A stretch of 64,000 nt of DNA, from positions 43,709-107,708 of the forward strand of contig NZ_NTGB01000001.1 in the NCBI RefSeq assembly GCF_003072505.1, in the 5' to 3' direction. Shown here piece after piece: positions 53,083 through 61,294 of this stretch (position 1 is its first letter; every line of letters begins with the position of its first letter). A model generated the notes under the pieces. That model made no database searches, had not been told where the DNA came from, and worked only from the letters and a program-made list of their open reading frames with translations. Made by a program: the position numbers and the translations under genes. This stretch comes from Polynucleobacter rarus. GTDB lineage: Bacteria > Pseudomonadota > Gammaproteobacteria > Burkholderiales > Burkholderiaceae.

Positions 53083-54045
53083 CTAAGCAGGCTTTAATAT
53101 CTGCTCAATAAGTTTTTGTATAGATCTTTTCTCTAATTCCGGTTCGGTAATCTTCTGTCGTTTAGAAATCGCCTGACATAATTTTTGGTAGAAGGCTGGA
53201 TTAGTCTCAGCCTTGGTGAGTAGCTTGCTTAAGGCGACTTTATCACCTACAGGATAGTAAGCAGGGTAGGACTTACCCAATAAGCCCCGATTGCCCGGGA
53301 TGTCTGACGCAATGACAGGGATGCCAATCGCAATTGCTTCAGACACTACGTGAGCGCCACCCTCCATAATGCTGGAAATGATCATCACATGAGAGCGGGA
53401 GAGCCACTGTAAAGTTCTGGAATGACTGAGTTGTCCTAACCACCGATAACGAACAATATTTTTTTCAATAGTGTTTGCCTGTTGTTTAAATACCGCACTC
53501 ATGGCCTTCCCAAGTTGCACAAGTTGGATCTTGCTGTCCGAGGGTAATAGAGGTAAGCACTGCGCCGCACAAAAGGGATCTTTCTCTGCACGCAAATGAC
53601 CTATGATGCTGGCTAAAAAATGACGTTTTGGGGGTGTTTTTCTAGTAATACTTTTTACTGACTGGTAAATCACTTGGACTTTATGATGAAATTGCTTAGG
53701 TAAAGAATGAATGGCGTCTGGCTGAAGAACCACAATCGCATCAGCCATCTCCATGGACTTGACTACTTTTTTTGAGTCTTTTAAGTCACGGTAAATATCT
53801 GTTCCAGTCATGATCAAGACGACAGGGTGATGCGGATGGACTTTCTTAAACCGTTGAATAGAGTCATGGCTTCGAAGTCCGTGGAGTGCAATTAGAACAT
53901 CACATGACTCTCCAGACCACTCTTCTGTAACGGTACTTTGATAATTTAAGATTGATAAAAATTTATGCCACCGCAAAGCAGTAATACGGTTTCCGTGCAG
54001 AGTGCCAGGAGGGGCAGGCGTTACGATTTCGATGCGCGTTTTCAA
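53083..54045 (-). CDS. senB: TIGR04348-type glycosyltransferase, candidate selenosugar synthase SenB
   Basis: A 320-residue GT-B protein starting IEIVTPAPPGTLHGNRITALRW, with MTGTDIYRDL, GHLRAEKDPF, and the C-terminal donor-site EGGAHVVSEAIAIGIPVIASDIPGNRG in pieces. This is the hallmark of the TIGR04348 family, to which SenB belongs. SenB joins selenophosphate to UDP-N-acetylglucosamine to form a selenosugar, the selenium donor for SenA. It is transcribed towards the transporter genes. All three sen functions are thus present within 7 kb, though not in a single operon. Confidence 0.82.
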   Translation of the reverse strand: MKTRIEIVTPAPPGTLHGNRITALRWHKFLSILNYQSTVTEEWSGESCDVLIALHGLRSHDSIQRFKKVHPHHPVVLIMTGTDIYRDLKDSKKVVKSMEMADAIVVLQPDAIHSLPKQFHHKVQVIYQSVKSITRKTPPKRHFLASIIGHLRAEKDPFCAAQCLPLLPSDSKIQLVQLGKAMSAVFKQQANTIEKNIVRYRWLGQLSHSRTLQWLSRSHVMIISSIMEGGAHVVSEAIAIGIPVIASDIPGNRGLLGKSYPAYYPVGDKVALSKLLTKAETNPAFYQKLCQAISKRQKITEPELEKRSIQKLIEQILKPA

Positions 54046-54321
54046 GTCAATATTTTCTGATTAGCTGTGGTTTAAATTTTGTATTTAAAAGATTTTAGGT
54101 TAGATCGAAAAGATGCGCTGAAGCAATTGGTTAAGTTCCCACCTTGCAGACCAAATTAATGAAGAGGATATTGCTTTGAATCACCAATTAGGATACAAGG
54201 ATCTATTGCATAGTGTATTTCAGTAAATCTAATTTCGTTTACCAAAAAGCAGCGTAAAGCCCCTTGATTTATCTATGGGGAGTAGTCAGTTCTAGCACCA
54301 TCAAACCACTATAGTTATTCA

Positions 54322-55839
54322 TTAGATTTTTTGGGTTTTTCTTTTTGGTGTAAGTAAGACTTGAGCAAGCAGTGCCAAAATAGCGGCCGGTATGGCTCCA
54401 GAAAGCATCAATGCAGAATCGTTTACTGCTAGTCCAGCTACTATTCGATCGCCAAATCCACCAGCTCCTACTAATGCTGCAAGTGTACAAGTACCTACCC
54501 CAATCACAGTTGCCGATGCTAAACCATTTAATATAATCGGCCGAGCATGTGCTAGCTCTATGAAAAGTAACAATTGCCTTTCGTTACATCCAAGTGCTAA
54601 AGCGGCTTCTTTTAAAGTAATTGGCACCTCCATCAAACCAATATGGGTCGCATTGACAATCGGTAGTAGGCCATATAGAAATAAAGCTAAAACGGCTGGC
54701 ACCGTTCCTATTTGACCTAGAACAGCGATCAAAATAGTCAGCAATGCAAGTGAGGGTATGGTTTGTAAAATGCCAACGCCTCCCAAAATCCAATTCGTAT
54801 ATCGGGACCTGCGGTGAGCAAGAATACCAAGAGGAACGCCGACTAACAGAGCCATGGTTGAAGAAAGAACCACCAGCAGAACATGAGTGCGGAGGGCGAT
54901 AAAAAAATCTGGACCAAAAAGCAATTTGAAAAACTTTGAGATCTGCGATTGTTCAGACTGCTTGTCAACAGACGAATCTAAAAACCCCCGCGCCACTTTT
55001 TCAAAACTAAGGCCAGATTCAGCTTGTCCATTGAGCTTTGTCATGGTTGATTCATTTAATTTTCCCACTAAAACTTGAAGTGGCTTCTCATTGAAATCTG
55101 AGCGCATCAAAAGTATTGCGTCATAGCGCGGAAATGCCTGTCTGTCATCCTCTAATAAGATGAGACCTTTTTGGGTAATCGCTGCATCCGTCGAGTAGGC
55201 ATCAACAATATCGGACTCGCCACGTGCTAAGGCGTCGTAGGCTAAGCCATGTTCTAACACTTTCATTGGTTTTATTTTTATGTCATAGGCCTTTACAAGG
55301 GTAGGCCAGCCATCGGTTCTGGTCTTAAATTCTGGCGATAAGGTGATTCGAAGTTTGGATTGCTGCTCTGCAGTCAGGTTTGAGATGTCACTAATTCGTT
55401 TAAGGCCTAGCACTTTTGCTCTATCGGCCTTCATTGCAAGCGCATAGGTATTGTTAAAGCCAAGCGGTATGGACACCTTTAAGTTCTGGGGGGCAAGCCA
55501 AGAATTCAGCTCACTGAGTGAGGCTTGGGTTTCTGGGCGTTTTAATATCTCTCGCAAAATTGTGCCAGTGTATTCTGGATAGACATCAATCTGTTTAGTT
55601 AATAGTGCTTGAACGACAATCGCAGTATTACCAAGACCTTGTCGATGCTCAGCTTGTAATCCGGCATCACGCAATGTTAGGTTAAGTATTTCTCCAAGGA
55701 CATAGCTTTCTGTAAAACGTTTTGAACCAACGACGGTATTATTTTCCGTAGGTTGAGCCATAACTGAGCAGTTTATTGCTAGTCCAAGACTAATACTGAA
55801 TAAAACTCCTAAATGGAGGATATGTTTCCTAAATTGCAA
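54322..55839 (-). CDS. Fused substrate-binding/permease of an osmoprotectant- or ergothioneine-type ABC importer
   Basis: A 505-residue protein: signal peptide, then an OpuBC/ProX-type binding domain (GSKRFTESYVLGEILNL, VYPEYTGT, YDALARGESDIVDAYSTDA), then a permease domain with about six helices (SLALLTILIAVLGQIG, GVGTCTLAALVGAGGFGDRI). Related fusions import betaine, choline or ergothioneine (EgtU), though EgtU has the permease first. No ATPase gene is nearby. Its place beside the selenoneine genes makes selenoneine or its betaine precursor a candidate ligand, by inference only. Confidence 0.8.
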   Translation of the reverse strand: MQFRKHILHLGVLFSISLGLAINCSVMAQPTENNTVVGSKRFTESYVLGEILNLTLRDAGLQAEHRQGLGNTAIVVQALLTKQIDVYPEYTGTILREILKRPETQASLSELNSWLAPQNLKVSIPLGFNNTYALAMKADRAKVLGLKRISDISNLTAEQQSKLRITLSPEFKTRTDGWPTLVKAYDIKIKPMKVLEHGLAYDALARGESDIVDAYSTDAAITQKGLILLEDDRQAFPRYDAILLMRSDFNEKPLQVLVGKLNESTMTKLNGQAESGLSFEKVARGFLDSSVDKQSEQSQISKFFKLLFGPDFFIALRTHVLLVVLSSTMALLVGVPLGILAHRRSRYTNWILGGVGILQTIPSLALLTILIAVLGQIGTVPAVLALFLYGLLPIVNATHIGLMEVPITLKEAALALGCNERQLLLFIELAHARPIILNGLASATVIGVGTCTLAALVGAGGFGDRIVAGLAVNDSALMLSGAIPAAILALLAQVLLTPKRKTQKI

Positions 55840-56062
55840 GCGAGATTTTCCTAATCAAAAATGTAATACCCCATAATAAAAGCCTTTAACTAGTTTTGCT
55901 TGGCCTTCTGAGAAAAGTTGTGGTCTTCAATTAGTTATGTAGTTCCCCTATTCTTTGGAATCTATTTCATTTTGATTCGTTGTTTCATTGAGGAAAAATT
56001 TGCCTTTATAGATAAATGGGATATAAACTATATTAATAATTAAAAAAAGTAAGGAGACAAGT

Positions 56063-56614
56063 ATGGGAATACCTGAAATACGCTTCACCAAAGAAGAAAT
56101 GCGCGCACGCGTCGCATTTTTTAAAGATCTAAAAGGATTTGATACGGGCTTAATTGATAGTGAGTTTCCTTCTGCCTATCGAAAGCTCTACAATGCTCTC
56201 GGTTTTCAACCACCAAAAGGTAAGGGGGGATCTGAGGTTGAATCTCCAGTTGGCAGTAATGCTTCAGAGAGTTCGGCTATCAAAATTAGTGAAGGTTTTA
56301 ATATCGGGTTTTGCGAGTGTAAGCCGGGGTTTGGGCCGATGATGCATAACCATGATACGAATGAAACCTTTATTCCTATGACAGGTAAATGGCGTTGTTC
56401 CTGGGAAGTCGACGATAAGGTTGAATACTTTGATGTTGGTCAGTGGGATATTTGTTCTTTCCCAGCAGGCGTTCAACGTCGCTTTGAAAACGTAACCTTT
56501 GAAGAGCCCGATAAAACTCATTGGTTGATGTTTGTTATTGGTGGTGATGCTCCGGAAGTTGACTTTAGTGAAACTGCAAAAGAGACATTACGTAGCGCCG
56601 GACTACTTAAATAA
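56063..56614 (+). CDS. Cupin-domain protein
   Basis: A 183-residue protein with a helical N-terminal third and a single cupin barrel: GFGPMMHNHDTNETFIPMTGKW carries the metal-binding His-His-Glu motif and DVGQWDICSFPAGVQRRFEN the second motif. Such proteins act as small-molecule dioxygenases, isomerases or sensors. AAGGAGA lies eight bases before the ATG and an ATATAAACTATAT promoter-like motif further upstream. The substrate is unknown. Confidence 0.82.
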   Translation: MGIPEIRFTKEEMRARVAFFKDLKGFDTGLIDSEFPSAYRKLYNALGFQPPKGKGGSEVESPVGSNASESSAIKISEGFNIGFCECKPGFGPMMHNHDTNETFIPMTGKWRCSWEVDDKVEYFDVGQWDICSFPAGVQRRFENVTFEEPDKTHWLMFVIGGDAPEVDFSETAKETLRSAGLLK

Positions 56615-56810
56615 AAATATCTCAAATTGGATTAGTAATTTTTAAATCCTGAGCATTCAGATAAGTGCCCTCGATAATCAATAGAGTCAGAAGCAATATC
56701 ATCCTAGTTTGATACATAGTACTTTTAAATTAGAGATATTTTGGTTCAACCACCATACTTTTATACATGCTACATTGTGGAATGAAACAAGGTAATTAAA
56801 GAGACAAAAA

Positions 56811-57152
56811 ATGAATGCAAGTAAGATTTATGAATTAAATCAAGATAACTTTAAAGACTTAGTCCTTAGCTTTGAAGGGGTAACTGTCGTGGACTTTTGG
56901 TCTAGTACCTGCGTTCCTTGCAAGCACATGTCGCGTATTTTAGAAGAGATTGTGCAAGATGTGCCAAGTCAAGTAAGAATTTCAAAGGTCAATGCAGATG
57001 AAAATACTTCGCTAGTGGATCATTACAATATTCGTACCTTACCGACGTTATTATTTTTTAAAAATGGCGAGTTAAAAGAAACAAAAACAGGCGTTGACCG
57101 CAAACAAGTCATTCGAAAAGCAATTGAAGCACAATTAAATAAGGGGATGTAG
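56811..57152 (+). CDS. Thioredoxin-family protein
   Basis: A 113-residue thioredoxin with active site STCVPC (WCxPC-like, with Trp-Ser-Ser-Thr ahead of the first Cys) and the cis-proline loop TLPT. It has no signal peptide, so it works in the cytoplasm. Its stop touches the next start (57153), which makes it the natural electron donor for the CxxU/CxxC protein encoded there. Confidence 0.88.
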   Translation: MNASKIYELNQDNFKDLVLSFEGVTVVDFWSSTCVPCKHMSRILEEIVQDVPSQVRISKVNADENTSLVDHYNIRTLPTLLFFKNGELKETKTGVDRKQVIRKAIEAQLNKGM

Positions 57153-57770
57153 ATGGCAAATGTTCGCATGTTAACGATTGAAGAGCTTCAGGCTACTAAG
57201 TTAAAGCCTTTAGTTGATTACTGCCTTGAAAACCGAGCACCTGATCCAGGATTTCATGCAGTAATGGGCCACAATCTTGATTTATCAGAAGCAGCGTTCA
57301 ATGCTTGGCGTACTGCTTTTTTTACTGGTAAGGTGAAGCACTCTATCAAAGAGATTATTCGTGTTTTACTCTCACGAATGGCCTCGTGTAATTACTGAGG
57401 AAATGTTCGATCTGCTTCGGCGAAGCAGAATGGGCTAACTGAAGATCTTTTGAATGATGGAATTGATAATTACCAAAAGAGTAAGCATTTAAGCGATGCG
57501 GATAAGATTGCCATACGCTATTGCGAACTCATGGCAACTGATCCAGATGCGATTGATGAAGCATTTTATGACGAATTAAAAAAATATTATTCGTTAGAAG
57601 AAATCGTTGAATTAGGCGCTTTTATAGGGCTTAATATCGGATACCACACTTTTTACGGAACATTAGATTTCTATCCTATGTTTTCTCCAGATGGAAGATT
57701 AATAGATCAAGAGGAATCCAGGAAAATTTATGGTACGGAAGTAAAGTCTCTAACTGGAAGGGGTATTTAA
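57153..57770 (+). CDS. Carboxymuconolactone decarboxylase/AhpD-like candidate selenoprotein (UGA-containing)
   Basis: One continuous frame of 205 residues if the single in-frame TGA (57396-57398, codon 82) is read through. Conventional calling splits it into pieces at 57153-57398 and 57450-57770. Around the TGA the translation is RMASCNY-U-GNVRS. CMD/AhpD proteins have a redox CxxC here, so the TGA replaces the second cysteine, giving CxxU. A GG-loop hairpin lies 20 bases downstream, as needed for bacterial selenocysteine insertion. Both halves are typical CMD sequence (KEIIRVLL before, LSDADKIAIRYCELMA after). It would reduce peroxides or other oxidants with the thioredoxin encoded just upstream. 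The alternative is a nonsense mutation or sequence error. Confidence 0.82.
57396..57428 (+). promoter_or_regulatory. UGA codon with candidate bacterial SECIS element
   Basis: The UGA (57396-57398) is followed after 13 bases by CTGCTTC (57412-57418), loop GGC (57419-57421) and GAAGCAG (57422-57428), a perfect 7-bp stem. The loop starts 20 bases after the UGA and begins with GG. That fits the published bacterial SECIS rules (a G among the first loop bases, roughly 16-37 nt from the UGA) bound by SelB. Confidence 0.78.
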
Positions 57771-58303
57771 TGTTTAATATTGAGCCCATCGCAATTGATG
57801 ATATAAAAGATCCTGAGCTACTTGATTTGATCAAACAGGCAAAAGAATTAGGTGTTCCTGATGAGAACTTTATTCTTATTTTAGCGAGGGTACCTAGCTA
57901 TGCCAAGGCAATCTTAAAAACGATGCTCATGTCTCATACTCAAGGTAATGTGCCACATTCACTGAAAGAGATGATGCGTATTCAGTTAGCTAATTTTGCT
58001 GGCGACCCCTATTTTAGTAAATTACGTTCAAACAGAGCCCTTGCTCAGGGTTTGACAGAAGAGCAAATTGCTAGCGCAAGTGATGATTATGAAGACTCAA
58101 CTGATTTTTCTGAAGCAGAGAAAGTGGCACTTCGGTTTTCTGACCAAATGTATTTAGATTCAACTAAGGTCAATAAAGAATTTTATGATGAGATGAAAAA
58201 ACATTATTCAGATGCTCAGATCATGGAACTAGGTGGTTTCATGGTTCATCATTATGGTATGCAGGTATTTATGAGGACACTGCAAAAGAGTAATTTTAAA
58301 TAA
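57770..58303 (+). CDS. Carboxymuconolactone decarboxylase-like protein lacking redox cysteines
   Basis: A 177-residue paralogue of the preceding protein: KEMMRIQLANFAGDPYFSKLRSN aligns with the selenocysteine region, but both redox positions are changed (Asp and Phe). The rest (LTEEQI, FSEAEKVALRFSDQMY, MELGGFM) follows the same fold. The start overlaps the previous stop by one base. It may be a structural partner of the UGA-containing subunit, since CMD proteins form hexamers, or may have another chemistry. Confidence 0.82.
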   Translation: MFNIEPIAIDDIKDPELLDLIKQAKELGVPDENFILILARVPSYAKAILKTMLMSHTQGNVPHSLKEMMRIQLANFAGDPYFSKLRSNRALAQGLTEEQIASASDDYEDSTDFSEAEKVALRFSDQMYLDSTKVNKEFYDEMKKHYSDAQIMELGGFMVHHYGMQVFMRTLQKSNFK

Positions 58304-58331
58304 AAACTGTAGTCCCTTCCTTCTGAATAAA

Positions 58332-58362
58332 AAAAGGGTTTGCTAGAAAAGCAAACCCTTTT
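58332..58362. terminator. Bidirectional Rho-independent terminator
   Basis: AAAAGGGTTTGC (58332-58343) pairs perfectly with GCAAACCCTTTT (58351-58362), flanked by A- and T-runs. It lies between the convergent CMD gene and the receptor gene at 58388. Confidence 0.88.
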
Positions 58363-58387
58363 AACTAATAGTAGGAGATTATTCTAT

Positions 58388-59659
58388 TTATCTCTTTTTT
58401 GCCTCTTGATACGGTGTGACGAGATCCCCTGATTTTAATTCAGCTGGAGAAATAATTACTGCAGGTCCGGGCTTGCGGAACTGTTCCAGGTCATTACCTT
58501 TAATGCCCCGATATTGAACATATAAAGGACGACCAACCTCCCACTCACCATTTGCAGCAAACTTTACATCACCTACTACGGTCGTAAATTTAGTGTTATG
58601 AATGTAATCAATTAATTTCTTGTTGTCTATACTGCCAACTTTCTCAATGGACTGACCTAAAATTTGCATTTGTGCGTAAGCATATGGCGGTAAGTAAAAA
58701 CCTAAAGGATCAACGCCTTCTTTTTCAGCTCGTGATTGATATATTTTTAAGAAAGCTTCAATTCCTTCAAACTTGACAGTTTTCTCAGGAACATAGAGCT
58801 CGTAGCATAGAAGACCGTTTAAGAGTGGACCAAGTTGTTTCTTATTTGCGGCAAAGCCACATCCAATCATCGTTCCACCAAATACAGAGGCTTTTAAACC
58901 AATCTCATTAGCAGCTCTAACAAGACCTGGAGTTTCACCAGGGTATGAAGCTACATAAATGATATCGGGATTCGTTGCCTGAATGGCACGTAAAACTGGA
59001 GTGAAGTCGGTTGTAGTAGGTGGATAAGACTTGTCGTATACCACTTTCAAGTTATATTTTTTTGCAACCTCTCTCGCACCTTCGATAGTTACTGCCTGAA
59101 ATTCGGCATCTCCTCCAATAAAAGCCACAGTTTTTGGTTTTTCTTTTGCGGTCATGGCTGCATCAAAAAATCCACCGGAAATACCGACTGTAGGATTTTT
59201 ACCATTAGGCATCATTTGAAAATAACCAGGGTAATTAAACTTGGCGTTTACATCTACCCCAAACAAGGTAAGGAAGACTAAATTACGTTGCATAATCAAT
59301 GGCATTGCAGGTGATATTAAATTTGTTCCGTATGGTGAAACAACAACATCAACTTTGTCAGAATCTAATAATTTAGTGTAAAGACCTGGAATTAAAGATG
59401 GACTTGATTGATCATCGTAATAAACAAATTCCACTTGTCGACCAATTAAACCACCATTTTTGTTCGTCTCTTCACGCCAAATTTCCATTGATAATAAAGC
59501 TGCTTTTCCATTCGCTGCTAGTGGGCCCGTTAAAGCCATACTAAAACCAACCCTAAGTGGAGGTTTATTTTGAGCAATTGCCTGGTGGCTCATCCCAAGA
59601 AAGCTCAGCAAGAAAATTGTAAAAATAAAAAAACGGGGACGTAAGTTAAAACTCAACAT
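58388..59659 (-). CDS. LivK-type ABC solute-binding protein
   Basis: A 423-residue type I periplasmic receptor with a signal peptide (IFLLSFLGMSHQAIAQ), VGFSMALTGPLAANGKAALL, VEFVYYDDQSSP, and the two-lobed fold of branched-chain amino-acid or aromatic-acid receptors. No permease or ATPase genes are adjacent, so it is an orphan that would share another transporter. It lies next to the redox operon across a terminator. Confidence 0.86.
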   Translation of the reverse strand: MLSFNLRPRFFIFTIFLLSFLGMSHQAIAQNKPPLRVGFSMALTGPLAANGKAALLSMEIWREETNKNGGLIGRQVEFVYYDDQSSPSLIPGLYTKLLDSDKVDVVVSPYGTNLISPAMPLIMQRNLVFLTLFGVDVNAKFNYPGYFQMMPNGKNPTVGISGGFFDAAMTAKEKPKTVAFIGGDAEFQAVTIEGAREVAKKYNLKVVYDKSYPPTTTDFTPVLRAIQATNPDIIYVASYPGETPGLVRAANEIGLKASVFGGTMIGCGFAANKKQLGPLLNGLLCYELYVPEKTVKFEGIEAFLKIYQSRAEKEGVDPLGFYLPPYAYAQMQILGQSIEKVGSIDNKKLIDYIHNTKFTTVVGDVKFAANGEWEVGRPLYVQYRGIKGNDLEQFRKPGPAVIISPAELKSGDLVTPYQEAKKR

Positions 59660-59896
59660 TGTTATCTCCTTTATTTAGTTATTTTCAAATCCTAATCTAT
59701 TTATTTTCGTATGCTATCTATGGGAAACCCTTACATAGTCAAAAATTTCTAAAAAAATATAAAAAATTATTTTTAAAGAGAGCTTTTTAAGCTCCTAAAT
59801 TTCTTTGATTGAATGGGTAACTAACCTTTTCTAAAGGTGTTGAAATGAAGAGTTTAATTATGTATGCGCGACCTTTAGAAACTTAAAAATCAAGGT

Positions 59897-60922
59897 TTAG
59901 TCATAGCTCAGTGAGCCCCGGCCGAGCAAAGTTTCATTCTTGATGGCATCAAATATGTTTTCAATTTCTGAAAAATGGCGTGTCATCCCCACCACGGGCT
60001 TAATAACCCCTCTGGCCATGACTTCCATAGTCTCAATTAATTCTGTACGAGTCGAGTGCCTTGATCCTGTGACCACCTTTTCGGTGAGCATTAACTTGCG
60101 AGGATTTATGCTGATATCACCTTTGCCAACTCCTATAACAACCGCTCTACCCGATATACTTAATGAGTCATAAGCCATCTGGAAAGTACTACCGTGACCA
60201 ACATAGTCAATTGCAGCATTCACTCCTTTCCCTTGAGTTATTTGCATCACTGCCTCGACTAGGTTCGGATGATTTTTAACATTGATTGTTTCATCAGCAC
60301 CCCATTTTTTAGCTAAAGCTAATTTTTCATCTGACACGTCAGCAGCAATTACACGTGCTCCAAATAGCTTAGCAACTTGTACACCATGAATGCCAACTCC
60401 ACCACCTGCACCAATTAGTAAAACACTATCATGAGGGTTAATTTTTGCTCTCTCACGCATGCAATGCCAATTCGTATTGACGGCATCTGTCGCAATAGCT
60501 GCAGCCTCATAACTTAATCCGTCAGGGATAGGTAAGAAATTTTCTACAGGTAAGCATACATACTCTGCGAATCCCCCATCTCTATGAACCCCTACAAATC
60601 CTCCGAAATTCTCACAAAGGGTTTCTCTTCCACCACAACACCATCTGCAACGCCCGCAGGTTAAATAAAAATATACGGCACATCTTTGACCGATCGATAA
60701 TGAGCTTACACCTTCTCCTACCTCAACAATATCGCCACCTAATTCATGTCCCATAATTCTGGGGGCAGAACCTCCAAAACTACCATTGCGCATATTAAGT
60801 AAAGTTAATCCCACACCAGCAGCCCTGACTTTTAAAACAGCTTCACCGGGACCTGGTTTAGGATCAGAAACAACTTCTAAGATTGATGAATTTCCCCATT
60901 CTCTAACGACCATAGCTTTCAT
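59897..60922 (-). CDS. Zinc-type medium-chain alcohol dehydrogenase
   Basis: A 341-residue MDR enzyme with the structural zinc lobe (CGRCRWCCGGRETLC), the GHELGGDIVEVGEG segment and the coenzyme motif GAGGGVGIHGVQVAK. The usual catalytic-zinc cysteine near residue 38 (GVCxTD) is missing; the sequence there is GVGLTLLNM. It may therefore bind zinc differently or act as a zinc-independent reductase. It is probably NAD(P)-dependent; the substrate is unknown. The gap 59660-59896 holds only its 3' region and an AT-rich leader of the receptor gene. Confidence 0.83.
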   Translation of the reverse strand: MKAMVVREWGNSSILEVVSDPKPGPGEAVLKVRAAGVGLTLLNMRNGSFGGSAPRIMGHELGGDIVEVGEGVSSLSIGQRCAVYFYLTCGRCRWCCGGRETLCENFGGFVGVHRDGGFAEYVCLPVENFLPIPDGLSYEAAAIATDAVNTNWHCMRERAKINPHDSVLLIGAGGGVGIHGVQVAKLFGARVIAADVSDEKLALAKKWGADETINVKNHPNLVEAVMQITQGKGVNAAIDYVGHGSTFQMAYDSLSISGRAVVIGVGKGDISINPRKLMLTEKVVTGSRHSTRTELIETMEVMARGVIKPVVGMTRHFSEIENIFDAIKNETLLGRGSLSYD

Positions 60923-60995
60923 ATTTCACTCATCCGTAAAATTAGTTGAAAAAGTTTTTGAATTTTTTTGCGTCATTCTATTACACCATTATTTT

Positions 60996-61217
60996 TTAAA
61001 TTGTTTCATTATTTAAAAAAAATGATATCTTCGGAATCACTCGGGTGCTTAAGGCAGCATGGAGGTAACAGGTTTTCGCCCCCATCGCCCGGCATTCAAC
61101 ATTGATGGAATCATTCCCTACTTGACCGAGCACCAGTGAAGAACGTTGGCTTGTCTCTGAATATCTAAAACCTAAAGGAAACCCAGAGCCTTCAATGGTG
61201 TCAATTACTTTTAACAT
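60996..61217 (-). CDS. Hypothetical fragment, weak resemblance to a V4R-domain end
   Basis: A 73-residue frame with higher G+C than its surroundings. The stretch INVECRAMGAKTCYLHAAL resembles the closing E-C-x-A-x-G-x-x-x-C motif of V4R (4-vinyl reductase-like) domains. There is no clear ribosome-binding site, and the protein would lack most of the domain. It is probably a remnant, or coincidence. Confidence 0.25.
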   Translation of the reverse strand: MLKVIDTIEGSGFPLGFRYSETSQRSSLVLGQVGNDSINVECRAMGAKTCYLHAALSTRVIPKISFFLNNETI

Positions 61218-61294
61218 AGGGCTAATTATTTAGGGGAAATAGTCAAAGAGGGTTGCGCTTAATTGTGAAGCAACTAGTAGGGCAAAAGCCTCCT

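Noticed and set aside
57450..57770. Separate gene starting at TTG 57450
   Set aside because: It is in the same frame as 57153-57398, has no ribosome-binding site, and would lack the front half of the CMD fold; read as the continuation past UGA.
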